From Dryocosmus kuriphilus (Eukaryota; Arthropoda; Insecta; Hymenoptera; Cynipidae), in the NCBI GenBank assembly GCA_038277395.1, contig CM076189.1, forward strand, positions 215,428,011-215,492,010: a stretch of DNA of 64,000 bases, written 5' to 3'. A program made the translations under genes and the position numbers. Positions within the stretch are counted from its first letter, which is position 1. Every line of letters starts with the position of its first letter. This document shows positions 33,241 through 47,324 of this stretch, in pieces. The notes beneath the pieces were generated by a model. That model was not told the DNA's origin, did not search any database, and saw only the letters and a list, made by a program, of their open reading frames with translations.

Positions 33241-36200
33241 TCAAATTACCATATTTCTGAATGTTTTCAAATTTTAGATTGAAACGTGATTCTGTATGCA
33301 CATTAATTTAAGAAGACGTAAATCAAGATGACTTTAAGAGTGCACGTGAAGTTCTGATCAGAAATCTCAATGTTTTAAGAACTTTGAACTCTGCTCGTCG
33401 GATAATTTCATCTTTGATTCCAACCAAAGGGAAAAAGATGTTACCGGCGGATCATAGTTCAACATCTTTGAACAGTTAAAATTACTTGTCAAAGCTTCAC
33501 GCGCACTCACAAATACATCTCGAATTACCTTTCCTGGAATTATTGTGCAAATAAAATCACATTTCAATATAAAATGATGAAAATAAATGATCCACAAATT
33601 TTTAATTTCAAAATTCCCGGACTTTGATGCTTGTGATCACTAGTGACCTCAAATAGAAAACATCCCCAGTGTTATTTAGTTTCTTCAGTTTCTTCTTTTA
33701 AAAATTAAAAAGCTGAATCAAAATATAAAGAACGTGGATAATAAAGAATTTATGTTTGACTCGCTTCTATTTTTAAACAGCTTTTTGAGTATTTTTGTAT
33801 CAAAAAAGTTTTGATTGTCAATGTCGTCAATTGGATTAACGTGTACAGTCTGGTATAAACGCGGGCTTTTTGAATTTAGAAGCGTTTTAATCAAAAGGGC
33901 TCCAAATTTCAAAAATCTGAAAAATAAAATCTTTCACATTTGAAACTTTCCGAATAAAAAATAATTAAATTAAACTAACTTTAACGATTATTAATATTCT
34001 TAAAACTAACTTTAACGAAAATTAATATTCTTAAAACTAAAAAAATAAATGATTATTTTCTGAACAGAGACCTTTTAAGTAATGATTATCTAATGTAGCA
34101 TTATATATCTACTATAGGGTTGTCTCCCCTATTCGCTATGGTTTCGTAGTAATGAAAAATAAAGACAGTTTGATTTACTGATCAATTTGACATGAAATAT
34201 TCCTTTATATTTCAATTTATTAATACATGCCTGTTCACACAATACAAATTAGGGGACAACATAAACTTGGTATTGTTTATTATACGCTAATAAATATCAT
34301 ATATAATACCTAGAAGTTTTTTTTCCTGCAATTACGCAATATATTGATTTTACACTTTTTGTTCAAGGGATTATTATCAATCGCTCAAGTTATTTCAGAT
34401 CGCTTTTCAGACTATCACAAAATTGATTGCTGGTATACATCCGCACCAGGTGCTTCTGAATTCTTACAATTTTCTAAACGAATAGAACTCTATAATGCTC
34501 TGATTGAACACTTGTATTTTTTTCTAATTTCCTATTCTCTACAGTCTACACTACAAGAATTTATATAACATCGACAAAAATCAGTAACGTCTACGAACTT
34601 CGGTTCGATGAATTCTTTTTCTATTAAAAATAGTTGTGGTTTTGTTTTACAATGCACACTTTTATAAAAGCGACATTCAGAACAAATTTTGGAGGATGTA
34701 AAGTCTTCCTGAAAATTTCAGAAGACACCCAGTAGGCGACCCTACCATTTGCAAAATATAAATTCATAAAATGACATTGTAATATTATGCGCTATGATAC
34801 ATATACAATGAGACACCATATTGTTCACATATTAAGAATATATGCCTAGTTATTTTTGTCAGTGGTGTACGATTATCATAAACCTTCAAGTGGATTCAAC
34901 GTTTTTCTGGTAATCTCGTTAAAAAATTACTTTGTATTTTACTTAATATTTTAAGCTTGCGAGCTTCTAGAAGAGTATTCAGATTACTCGACAAAAATTG
35001 ACCACGATTCATTGATCCAGTGAAAACAATTATGTCTCGTACATCACTGGTACATCTTTTTTTTTTTCTCAGTCACTGCTATTTTTTTATTTTGAGAGAT
35101 TTTATCCCACACGTTATTGTACAGTTTAACTTTACTGTAACGAAAGCAGTGCACGAGAATTGTCTAAAATTCAAATAGAATAAATACTTTTCCTGTATTT
35201 ACAAATCGGATTCCATTCTAAAGCATTCAAATCCATATAAACAATCGCGTAAAATATTCAGACACACATATAAAATTCTATATATTGGTTCAGTTTTACA
35301 GACGTGTATTAATTTGTTCTGCAATTAGCGTAATTCGAACTAGAAATAATTTCTTCGCCGATATGTTACAGAATAATAACAAAATAATATCAATCAAAAT
35401 CACAAATCCTTCTCAAAGACTGCGTCGAAAGGAAAACAAACATCTCAGAGAAATTTTCCTCTTTCTAATTCATTTATTAATTCATTAGTGTTATTAAGCT
35501 GCAACTTAATAATACTTCACTAAAACGATAAAAATTGAAACTTTTAAATCTTTATTAAAAGAAAAAACTAGAAGAAAAAGTTCCAAAGTCGCTTATATAG
35601 AACATTTAAATCCGAAAGATTTCAGAGTAAAGTTTATCCATAAAATTCAGACCTTATCAATTGTAAAAAATGCCAATAAAAAGGCTTTAGTACACTCACT
35701 TATTCCAATCAGTCCAAATTTTTAAAAAAATTAGAAAACACTAACAACTTAAAACATGAACAAAATAAAAAGTTGCACAAAAAGTGCCTCCGCTTAAATA
35801 ATAAATAAATACCCTATAATTCTAAAATATGCTCAAGACTTCACCAGACATTTGTTTCCCCAAATAAGAACACATTTGCAAGTCCATCTCCACATCGATA
35901 TGGAAAATAGATATATTCACGGAAACGTTTGCGTACCATTACGAGTAGCGAAAGAAATACGCATCTATGAAGTTATTATCGAATACTATTTGATAAGTCT
36001 AAATTCTAGTTTGGTATGGCACGAGTGGTCAATCTGAATTTCATTACATAGCCCTTTTTTTTCGATATACTCTAGTAGAAAACCGAACACTACTTTGCTT
36101 GATTCGATAGATCGACAGCGATGATTTTTTTTACTTCTACGCATTATATAATGTATACGGGGTTTTATTTCTTCCAGGGCGGTGTGTCACTTTATTCAAA

Positions 36201-37604
36201 CTATACATATATTCTCTTTTCCAAAAACGAAGGCCGCTGCAATTCAGAACTACTGAAAGCTAGGTGTGTTTTTATTTTTCTGTATGTGGTACCTCTCTCG
36301 AATGTAATGCGTTAAACCTAAATTCATTAAGTAGATACATTAGGCCAGATTCAGGCTATTTCGTTTCCTCGGCCGATTTTTTATCATTTGTATAGTAAAA
36401 CCATTCGTGAAAGAAAAAAGAAATTAAAGAACTTTCATGCAAAGAACAAGGAAAATGTGAAGAGGAAAGAAATTGATTCTGAATATTTACATTTCGACTT
36501 ACAGATTTTGTGGAATTTCGTGTAAATGTAATTTTTCCCTCCCAATTGTCTCTTGTCTTTTTAAAAGGTCAGAAAGTATCTGACTGATCACAGAATCAAC
36601 TGTTGTCACATCTTCATCACACTTTTTAAAGAGACACGGGTTATTGCAGTTCAGAAATGCCTTGTTTCTTTAAATTAAAACGAAACTTCTATAACAAAAT
36701 AAATCGACCAAAACTAAAAACAAGAGGTTGCGAACTATACTTAAAGTGACACAGGCACGAAAAGGCAGCTTTCGAAAAGTATTTTGCCTAACTTTCTGAG
36801 ATTCGGTATATAATTAAATTCAAATATCAAACACAACTAATTCCCATGCTTCAAGTGGAGTGAGTTTTTATCAAAAAGAGTTCTACCTATTTCTTAAATC
36901 TTTTTAATATCACATTTGTACGTTCGCTCTGCGAAATAATATTATTATTTATTAATTAAACTAGGCCAAAAAAGAAATTTTATCATTTAGGCCCTTCAAA
37001 GCACCAAAGCTAGATTTGTAGACCAAACACTGGAATTCATACTTAAAATCAGCCTCCACTTTTAGCACGACATTTTCAAGAGTATTCAAAATAACAGATA
37101 AAAGTAAAAAAATCATAAGAAAAATACTTCCTCGATCTCGCTTGTGACTACATTCTAAGCAATTCCAAAAAAAAATAATTACAAAGATCACATTTTCTTA
37201 TGATCCCTAGAGATTTCACTTCACAGTTGTACATTTTGTCATGCCGTTTGCTTTGTATCAATTTTTTGTAACGCTTACACGTTATAGATGAGAAAATAAT
37301 TTGTTTCGCTTGTATATAGCAAGTTCTTTGTTTTTTTTTTAATCGGTAAAAGATACTCGAAGAGTCTACTCTGCGCGGAAATGTTTCGCGACGTCTCTGA
37401 ATATTCGTTTATCACGAGCAATGTTACCCGAGTAACTACAAAGGACTTTGGACAAAAAATCGACATCCGATAGTCAATCCACACAAATTAAAACCATTAT
37501 CAAAATCGTTGGCTTTCCATTGTGCTCAAAACGTCAGAAAATACGAGCGCACTTCTATACCTTCGATGAACTTTGGTTTCTCTTTTATTGCAGCTGCGAT
37601 TTAT
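33241..37604. other. A+T-rich spacer between nonA (5') and sol (3')
   Basis: No gene-like frame or shared repeat was found in 4.4 kb. The right part probably includes the sol 3' UTR; TTTATT (minus-strand AATAAA) lies just below the stop codon at about 37599 and again near 37584. Small ORFs here lack motifs and splice context. Confidence 0.45.
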
Positions 37605-40600
37605 TCAGGTAATCAAACGCGGACTGTGTAATCCTTCTACTTGGGTGTCTATTTGTGGACAATGCTGAGTATCCGGTGGACCCCAGTCGTGCAAATTTCC
37701 ACTATTGGCTAGTCTGTGCGTTAGTCGATGAGCTATGGAGAAACCACCGCTCCCTTCAAGTTGTGTTAATACTATTATGACTTGCCTGAAAGAAGAAAGT
37801 TTGGTTTGACATCACGTAACATGATATATTAAAAATAAAAAAGCTTTCTCTCTTTTCACACTCACCTATGAAGAGGGGGAACACTATCGGCAGTTCTCAG
37901 TTGTCCTCTTGTAGAGACAACATTATAACTCTCGTGGCAATCGCATTTCACATGAATCCACTTATTTGCATGACGATTTTCTACCATCACAACTAAACCT
38001 GCCCAACCCTTCGTCAGGTAATATGCAGTCATTCCTTCTCTGCCCTGAAAAAAATCCCAAAGAATAATTAAAAATACAAACATTTCTTTAAGAACCAAGC
38101 CTAATTGACTCTAAGTGACAATAAGCTTAAAGAGAATAAACCTGAGTCTTACTTCGTGCCTCTGTCCTTTAGCTAGAGTCAGACTTATAATAGCATCTGC
38201 CAAGACGAAGGCGGGGGGAGAAATTTGTTCAACTAGCAATCTTTTCGAGCTATGAATAGCCAGGACATATTCCGGATAACTCGACGTGTCTTCCATTCCC
38301 GTATGCCAATGATTAAAAGCCAAGCACACAACGATGTACAAATCTCTCTCCAACATTTTGTGACATCCAACGAATCCACGCACTTGGCGTTTACTATGCT
38401 CAACCAATCGACCAACTTCAGGAGCTGCTGGCGAACGTGTTCGAAAAACAACGACGCAGAGATCTAGTTGAGAACGCTGCGACTTTTCCGAGTTTCTAAA
38501 TCAAATAAAAATAGATCATTTATATATTGTCTACCTTTCATAAATCAATTTCCAATTACTTATATTATATTTTAAAATACCTCTGGCCTTCTTGAAAGAG
38601 CGTAAACTCAGTTTCGGTAGGTTCCAAAACAGTTAAAAGAACACAAGACAAGTGTCTAAGGGACGAAAGTGGTGGCAAAGTTCCTCTCAATCTCACTTCG
38701 CTCCATCCAACTCTTGTTTTGCAGATATCGATGCAGTCAAAATATCTGAGGACGTCATCAAACGAAATCCAAAAAAACGCCATCAGAAGCTCCATGAGGC
38801 ATCAGCATTTCTCTTAATTGCAGAGTCCAGATGGGACTATCATCAGACCAATCTCCTTTCCAGCTGTAATGTCCCCACGGATTTCGCAAGCGTAGTAATC
38901 TAATTCCCTGAACATCGCGAACATCAAGAACAGAATACGCGTGTCTCGGTCTCAATCCTTTCCTCTGATATTCTTCTTCGTCGACCTTCATATTTCCTCC
39001 GCCACAACTAGCCCCCATGAGAAACATCGCCTGTCGTGAAGAAAGAAGCTGAGCCCAGATCAAATCTTTATCAAGTTCATCTTCGCTCGGCAATGCTGAT
39101 GGTTGAAGTGGAACACTTTCGCAAGGAGCTCCTGTTAAAGTTGCTAGACCTTCTATCGCTCGACCTGAGACCAAAGCTTCATAGCATCCGTGGATTTTCG
39201 CCACTGCTTTTTCGATTAAAGGGACCCAAAGCTGTTTTCTCTTCGCCTAAAGAAAAAGAGATTGAACATTAATATATTTCTTTTAATAGATCACTTTGAA
39301 TGGATGGAAATATACCTGAGAGTAGACGAGATGTCCCCTTTTATCACAGGGAAGTAAATCATCAACTAGGACTGTAGTCCACCTTCCATCCTTGCATAAC
39401 CGAACTTGATACGCGCCTTCTGGGCAAGTTTCTCGCATAACAAGGACTCTTTTTACGAGTTCGTCGCTCTCTGCCAAAACAGCTAAGGCTGACAAAAGCC
39501 AGCAATTTCCTAAAACGCCCTGTGAGATATCAGAAGGCAAAGGTGTTCTAAAAACTGCCCATGGTAATCTTGAATCGACACTTGAGTCTGCATTAATCTG
39601 ATGAGGTCTTCTCCACTGAACAACATGGTTATCTTTTGTCTCTGCGGGATTATAGTAGAGAGATTTCGGAGCTGGCGGAAATGAATCGTCGACAAAGGGT
39701 TCGTTCGTCTGGAAAGAATCATCTGATTAAGCAAATAATTTATGGATAAAGCCAGTGGTAAATTAACTGTAGATAATGATTAATGAGTACCTCTTTGCAA
39801 TAGAGAACTATTCTCTCCCATTTTTCTAGTGCTTCTCTTTCTTCTATTTTCCTCAAATTTTCCATAACGACACTTTCTTGCCTTTGTATTCTGAGTGTGT
39901 TGTTGCCTGGCTCACTTGTTCGAGGTTTCTCGTTTGGCATTTGAGACAAGATTTTCGAGCTTTGACACATTTCACAGTTTCCACTGCTGCTCTTGTTTTC
40001 ATAAGTGCAAAGCTTACACTGCCACTGAAAATAAATAGAAATTCAGTTAGATAATTTGTTGTCTAATCAAAAATGTTTTAAATTGAGCTAATGGGACCTT
40101 AACTTTAATCGTATTTGACCATATATCGATATTAAATCACAAAACTCACCTGTGCAACACCCGATTCTTTACTCTTCGTGTATCTCCTCTCCACAACTCC
40201 AGATCCATTTCTCTTAACAGAATTTTTCGGCTTCGGTGTAACAGCTCTTTGGCTAGTTGGTGTGGGGCAAGTAAGCCTCGGACTAGGACTCCTTTGGGTT
40301 GAAAGTCTATTCTCTCTCGGTGTTTCCGTAAACGACTGGTTCTTACAAGCATTACAAGAAATCGAAGTAAGAGGATTCCTCAGCGTGCACGACTGACAAA
40401 CCCAGCTTTCTCCCTTTCTCAAAGTCGGATCCTCCAAATGCGAAACACTTCTTAACTTCGAACCTCCACAAGCTTCACAAGTAGCCCTCGAAGCTTTATT
40501 CAAGAGCGTGCATTTCTTGCAAGTCCATCCTGGGCCCAAATTCACCAAATTATCCGCATCAGATTCCCCAAGCGGACAACCTGCAGATCTCGCTGGAATA

Positions 40601-42362
40601 TACCTCACACTATCTCTAGAAACAACAATCGGGGAATGCGCTTGTGATTGACGAGGATTAACACTATCCTTCGTCACAGTAATTAAACTTGGCTGCGTTA
40701 AAGAAGGTGGCGTTCTCGAAGATCCACAAATATCGCAACCGCCAGACCAGAGTGGATTATATGCATAAGAACACTTTCGACATGTCCACATTCTCTTTAA
40801 GGGGCTGACAGACGTCCTTTCTCCAACAGGACTCGTAGCTTCTGATTGTGATCTTTGAGAAACTGGAAGGTTCAATTTATTGCTCTGTTTCTTTGGTAAA
40901 GGTGGAGGAATATCAGGATCGGTGATTCCTATGTAAGAGTATTTGGGTCGGGAATTGAAGGCAGCTGAGTGCGGGGGTACTTCCGGCGGTTCTTCATCGT
41001 TCAGGCTCCTGCGGTTAACGACTTTTTTCTGACTGACGCTGGTCACTGTATCTACTTCAGAAAAGGATCTTCTGTAGCACAAGGGTCCTGCAGAAGATAA
41101 AGCTCTCGGCTCCCAAGCAGGGACACTGATTACAACTCCACTGCATGGTGCTGGACTCCTTGGTGCTTCGCAGGCTTCACACTGTTCCAAACCAGGGGCA
41201 TTATTCAGGGTGCAGTTATCACAACTCCAGAGCGCATCGTCCTGATGAGCTTCGGAGACTATTAGACTCGTAGGTCGAGGAATTGCGTGCTCGGAAAGCT
41301 TCTGAACTACTGAACCATTCGAGAGAGAACGACTGACCTTGGATTTTACTCGTTCATACATCGAAGGAGAGTGGCGTTTTGGCGATCGTTGGGAAGAGTC
41401 GTTCTCTACATACGGAACTGACGGGTCCATCCTCTCTGATGGTAAGGTCCAATCTTCACGATTGTTCCTGGCTCGCTCACGACTGATGCCAGTTAACTGT
41501 GCCATTTCCGAATTGATCTTATCAGTCCGAGTTGAAATTTTTAAAGTATTAGTGCTGGTATCGAGAACTCGGGTGACTAGACCAGTTGTTACTTTTGTGA
41601 CGAGGTCCAATCTAGCTATTTGCTCGAGACTACTGGATGTTCCGGGTTCGAGTCTTTTGCACTTTCTCGCTCCAACTTGCCTTCCATGCGTTTTGGCGAT
41701 AGAGGAACTGGCACCGCAGGCTGTGCAAATTGGAGTTGCAGTTTGATTGTTCGCCAAGAGGCAGCGAATGCAGGTCCACTTTGTAACAAGGGATGGAAGG
41801 GAAAGTGATCGGTCGAGGGATTTTAATCCTCTGGTTGTTTCGGAACAAGATCGACTTCGTATTCTTTTCTTAAAAACATTGGATGTGGTTTCTTTGTTCT
41901 TCTCCTTGCTGGAAATTAAAAAATGATAATTAGAATTTGGAAAACAAGTTGCTTATTCAAATGCAGATTTCCGATTATAACTCTCGAGTGTAAATTAAAA
42001 GAATGAAGTAATTACCTAAGCGCGTGATAGGTTTGAACAGTGTTGCGGTTTATTGGAAATTTTGGTCGCGGCTTCTTCGAGGATAAGGGAGCTTCGAGAA
42101 GCAAATCCTTTCCAGGATTTCGAAGCCGCGGCGGAGGAGTTGGAGGGCTGGAGGAACGTGAGGAGGATAGTTCGGTGCGATCGTCGGCTCTGGAGGTACT
42201 TGGGAGATCAATCAAAGGGTCGTTCCAAGGTTGATGCCATGTTCTGATTTGATCACTTCGGACTCGGGATAACCCGCACCTGGCGCATTGCGCGCTCTCG
42301 GTCGGATTTATCAGAGAGCACTCCGAGCAATGCCACTGAAGCACCGAAGCAATCGAGCCCAT
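37605..42362 (-). CDS. sol: Small optic lobes / calpain-15 cysteine protease (with one frameshift)
   Basis: Eight exons join in frame: 42016-42362, 40150-41908, 39791-40024, 39316-39708, 38581-39246, 38153-38495, 37866-38044 and 37605-37785, about 1,366 codons. Seven RanBP2-type zinc fingers occur in the N-terminal half (e.g. WHCSECSLINP, WTCIRCLLANN, WTCKKCTLLNK, WQCKLCTYENK), suited to ubiquitin or RNA contacts. The calpain core has Cys in QGVLGNCWLLSA (about residue 849), His in RPRHAYSVLDV (about 1013) and Asn in RLRNPWGHYSW (about 1033), a full triad. The C-terminal SOL-homology region ends GLHSPRLIT. Fly sol is needed for optic-lobe neuron survival; the mammalian form is CAPN15. In exon 5 a run of seven T (A on plus, 38771-38777) puts DGVF and WISFDDVLRYFDCID out of frame; six T would restore the family reading. 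Either a sequencing indel or a real null allele. A 5' UTR exon probably begins after an acceptor near 42435. Confidence 0.9.
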
Positions 42363-42717
42363 TCTCCATGCGTAGACATGGCTCTTCCTCTTCGATCACG
42401 GATCTTGCCTTCACGCTCGATTTTCAAAGGGTGCTATAAAAGAAGATTTGATTTAGATAAAAATACTAGCTGTTATCCTAGAGGGAAATAATAGAAGATG
42501 GATTTATATATGAACATAAGTCGCACAAATAGCTGAGAATTACAAGTTTCGATTTTCACATTTTTATTAAAATATTCAACATTCTATTCAAATGCTTTGA
42601 TCTATTTCTTACAATATGTACGCACTAAGCCTATTTTCAAAAGAAATAAAAAATGAAATGATCAGGAGGAAAAATGACCTATTATGCGACTAGTAAGCTC
42701 ATGTTTCTTAATTACAT

Positions 42718-43131
42718 TGTAAAAAATCTGGTTGAAAATTACATTCGTAACTGTAGACGTTTTACTGTGATTGCCGTCGTAATTCTACAGTGTTAATGTA
42801 TGAATGTCGCGATTTCTGTATGAATATTACCAAATTTTTAGCAGTTTTACAGCAGAAGTGTAATATTACCAAGGGAATCAGTGGAAAAAAAGATACCAAT
42901 GATCGCCGCGGTAAAATTCAACCCTAGCTGAATCGTTTTTAGTGTAATTTTACCACAGGGAACATAGCAACTTTAATACAAAAAGTGAAAAAAAAAAAAT
43001 TAAGGATGAAATTAAATTTACTACGGCAAACATAATATTTTTACATGATTTCGGTAAAATTCACACGGCAATAAGTGGTATCTTTTTTGCTCATGGACGC
43101 CGTAGTAATTTTCAAATAGATTTTTTACAGT
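42718..43131. mobile_element. MITE of about 414 bp
   Basis: The ends 'tgtaaaaaatctggttgaaaattac' and 'gtaattttcaaatagattttttaca' are imperfect reverse complements of 25 bases. The interior contains repeated 'taccaa' and 'gtaaaattc' words and no coding frame. The target duplication is unclear. Confidence 0.5.
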
Positions 43132-46100
43132 TTACGCTCGAAGACAAAAAAAAACTTCAGACAATTTTTTCCCATTCTTTTTTTAACCTCATGATTCGAT
43201 ATTCTCAACTTTTTAGTAAAGGTACTCTAAAGTCTATTAAATGGAGGAAGAGTGACGAGAAAATTTCATTTTCAATATTCCCTTCCTGTTAATAAAGTTC
43301 TCCAACTTTAAAGCCATTTATTAAAGAAACGAGAGAACCCCTGAATTTTCCGTGATTTCTAGGTTTTCCTTAAACTTTCTTGTAACTCTCGAACCTTCAT
43401 TCAACAAGAGCTTTCTGTTACTTCTCGGGACTTGTAATCTGCAGAATGTCCTACCTCTAGGAATTTAAATTAAGCAATAATTACATTCAAACAAATAGAG
43501 ATTTAGAAAATGGAGACAATGTTTTTGGTGAAAATACAATTTAATGGACGGATAGAAAAATTGTAATATTATTTATTATTTAATTACGTTAGGATATCTA
43601 TTCAATGTAATTTCTGACTTCTACACACACATAATTTCAATCAAATCTACCTAAAAATCATAGTAATATCGAAAAATAGATAAAAAGAATAAAAACAGAC
43701 AGTATAAATATATTCCTTTGAAATTTCTATAGAAATCCTCCGAAATTTAAATTAACATTCTGCATCTAAAATATAAAGATTTTTAATTTAAAAGAGATTC
43801 ACTCTCGCTCTTATTAGTAATCCTTCTATTATTTGAACATAAATGCTTGAATGTTTATAATTGTAAAAGCGGCCAAGTTGTAAAATATCCGCTTTTAGAA
43901 ACATCCAAAGCTATTTTCGAGCGAAAATACTAATGCTATTTCCAAAATTCGATAAGTATGTCAAAAATTTTCTAATGATTCATGGTTTTTTATATATCAC
44001 TACTGTGTAAACACTCTTATAGTTATGTAATTAACCTACTTATAACGAAATAATGTAATGAGAAAGAATTATAATTTTATAATAAGGAAATAATATATAA
44101 AAAATTAAATTTTCCTAAAACGCTTTATTTTTATCTCGATTTTGACAAGTTTTCGGTAAAATAAAATACTTTTGAAAGTACAAAAGCATCTTGAGATTTA
44201 TTCAATAAATAAATCAAGTATAATTACAGATAATTTCCTGTTGTCAAGAGCATATTATATAAGCAACTAGAACCCTATACAAAACCACATTACGTTAATG
44301 CTTTGAAGCTGGATTTACTGGATTGCCTTAAATAATATTAATTACATAAAAAATATTCTTGCATATAAAATTTATGCAATTCCATATAATCCAGATGTTA
44401 CTTAAATAGATTAAAAACTTTCATTAAATAAATTACAAGCTTTAATTACTGAATTAAAAGCTTCAATTAAACACATTAACTTTCAATTAACTAGTCTACA
44501 CAACCATAAATATCTTCTTGAAATCCATAGCTCACTCCTCTAAATTTATGAAACACACAATTCCCCGTTAAAAAAACGTATCAAAACTTACCCAACAGAA
44601 AAATAAATCACTAAAGAAATTAAAATACCTCTGCATTTCAAACGTCAATTCTTCATATTAATCAGATTTCCAGCGTCTTCTCAAACCTCAAATCCTCATT
44701 TTCCAAAAGTACTTTATATCCAAAACACATTCGCGTCATCAAATGACATTAAAAAAAGACTTTTTCTCTAATATACTCTCTTGTCTCTTTAATTACTCCA
44801 AAATATAACTCAATATCTAGGAAACCTCTACATGTAAACACAGCCCCCAGACTGAAAAAATGATAAAATTCACAAAGAAAAACGCAAAAAATTAAACAAT
44901 TTAAAAAAAATTAAATGAATTTAGAAAGTGGATGCGATGAAAAAACATTTTTTTTATAGTATAATCTAAAAAAATCGAACCTGACAGCACGTCCTCGATT
45001 CTGTTGCTCTCGCTGTCGCTAAGCGCTACCCCCTACAAATTTCCCCACTGCCTGGACAACCCAGCACTTTTTTCACCCGCGAATAAAATTAAATTAATTT
45101 TATTGAGACTATTGAGACACGAATAGGGGGAGCAAAGACCTGGTAAATGACGTGCCACGACGATGATTACCAAATCCGTGTTCAACGGAGTGACGGCCCG
45201 CCATCCTTTGCCATATGTTTTGGGGCGGCCATTTTTAAATTCTTTTAACTCTTGACGCACAACAAGATCATGACAGAAATGTCATATGTCATAAGGTGCC
45301 TTATTCGTTGTTTACAAACATATTTACTTCTGCCCTTTCATTTTGTTTTGTGGTTTGTTCATACCGTTATATTAATCATCTTCCTGTTTTGTGCTACTTG
45401 AATTTTCGCTTTTATTTTATTTCGTCATCCAAAAAGCGCAGGTACAGTACCGCCATAGATATAACGTAATAGATGAGGTAACGAATTAGGTCGGCCACGT
45501 AACGGTAGTTGGCGCCACAGAAAAGTTATGTGGCCCTGTAGCTTCGACCACATACTTGTAGAGGCACTGGCGATGCATATAGCGCCAAATATGAAATGAT
45601 TGAAAATCGAAAATGATTATAGTGCTGAATAGTTGCTACGTGATATTGCAGATGATATAAAAAAAGCTACTGGCTTTTTGAAATCAAAAATAGTTTATCG
45701 TAATGAAGTCAAAAATCAAAATTCTTTAAGTTCAAACGATTTCCATACGAAACTTTAGATTCACATAAAGAATGACCCGCTGACCAGCCCTCTTGCACCG
45801 AGTATACCTGTACAACTTTAAAGATTAAAGGGATGGTGCAGTTGGCAAATTGTATGCGACTAATGACTAATCTATAACGGGAGGCAATAGAAATATACTA
45901 ATTTGAAGGACACTTTCCTATTAAAGTATATTCAATATGTCTATCAATATTTTTTCTAAATGGTTCACCTACAAGTTGTTCCTTTTGGTGTCAAAATGAT
46001 TTATGGATTTTGTCAGAATTTGAAAAAAATATTTAGAAGTTATTTGAATAAAATACGTATTTTAGTTAAATAAGCTGTGTAATTGAAATATTTTACTTTG

Positions 46101-46718
46101 AAACGCATCCAATATATTCTTTTTCAAGAAATATGTTCATAAAATCCAGGGTACTTTTTCGAAAAGTTGGTCGTTAATTATTTAAACAAGTTAGAAAAAA
46201 GAAATTCATTATTTATGTGAGAAAGAAGATTCTGTAAAACATTTTTCAGAAGTTTTGAACCAAGAAAAGACTTTTTCCCCTTTAGACTTTTCCCCTACAA
46301 TCAACCGTTGTAAAGTTACAGCATTATAAAGAATTAAATTAGCACAAGAAAACTTGATTATTATTTACAGGTAGACATCTCAGCACCTATTGAATCAAAA
46401 AAAAGTACAAATTGCTTTTCAAGGTATATACGGTACCACACAGAAAAAATCAATTTTCCCGATCAAAGTAAATGTTAAATGAAAATATTTTTAAAATCTT
46501 GGTTTCAATTTTAATTAATTCAAAATTGTAAAACTCTAAAATACAGTTTTTAAATATATTTGAAAATATATACGGGAAAAAGTAAAGACGTTATAGAATT
46601 TCTAAATCACTTTAAAATGAAGGTGAAAAATAAATTGGAATTTTTTTCAAAAAAAAACTTTTTTTTGGCCAGGTAATCTGTTTCCTATTTGGATTCATAA
46701 TTTCAATACGAAACTACC
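43132..46718. other. A+T-rich spacer; possible distant sol promoter
   Basis: No gene recognised. A less A+T-rich patch at 44990-45300 could be an upstream sol promoter or first exon, since a donor-like ag|gtatttt on the minus strand lies near 44630. 'ccatagatataacgtaatagatg' at about 45452-45476 recurs inverted near 51620-51643. Confidence 0.35.
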
Positions 46719-46791
46719 ATAACGAGTAGCTCACACGGCAACGGTCTGAGTTTGTAGTCGGAAGGTTGCAGGCTCGATTCTCGGTATCTAC
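46719..46791 (+). repeat. tRNA-like segment (tRNA-derived SINE head or pseudogene)
   Basis: An A-box-like tagctcacacgg (46726) and a B-box-like ggctcgattctc (46771) have normal spacing, and T-runs follow. The acceptor and T stems do not close properly and the anticodon loop would have eight bases, so it is not a good tRNA gene. A tRNA-derived SINE or pseudogene is more likely. Confidence 0.35.
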
Positions 46792-46839
46792 ACTATTTTT
46801 ATTTTTGTTTCTTTTTTTTTTATTTTACAAAAATGAACA

Positions 46840-47195
46840 TTTTTTTTTTTTTTCAATGAAAAACTCGCTTTTTTAAAACTTTTTTGGAAAACTTTCTATT
46901 TTCAATTGTAATTGCCGTGAAAATATACTTAACATCGCTAAATATTATTATTGTGCTAACGTTTTTGATAGTTGGATTTACATTTTTCTTTTTCATATCC
47001 TATTCAAAACATAATTTTGCGTTTACATTCTCATTTTAAAATTTAAACTTCAAATATTCATTTTTGTAAAATTGAAAGAAATAGAAGAAAATTGAATATA
47101 GAAACATTTTAATAAATTAGAGAATTATTTTTCAAATCGATAAGACGGACGATGAATTTTTTAAAGCCGTTTATCTCGAAACTGGCCAAATATTG
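46840..47195 (-). repeat. Dispersed repeat S, copy 2
   Basis: Reverse-orientation match to 12525-12910. It adjoins repeat R copy 2, so S may be an additional part of the R family or a neighbouring element. Confidence 0.55.
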
Positions 47196-47324
47196 CGTTA
47201 ATTTTATTTTAACAGCAAATTAGATGCAAAAAGAACACAAGAGTGAAAAAGATGAAAACGGTCTGTCGTTTTCGCTCTTGAGGGCTTTCTGCATGCAATT
47301 TTCAAGCAAAATTGAAAACGTTGG

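Noticed and set aside
41339..41746. Plus-strand ORF of 135 codons opposite sol exon 2
   Set aside because: It lies antisense to zinc-finger coding sequence with exact splice-consistent minus-strand coding; it is a shadow frame.
46719..46791. Functional tRNA gene
   Set aside because: A- and B-box-like words are present, but acceptor and T stems do not close and the anticodon loop has eight bases.
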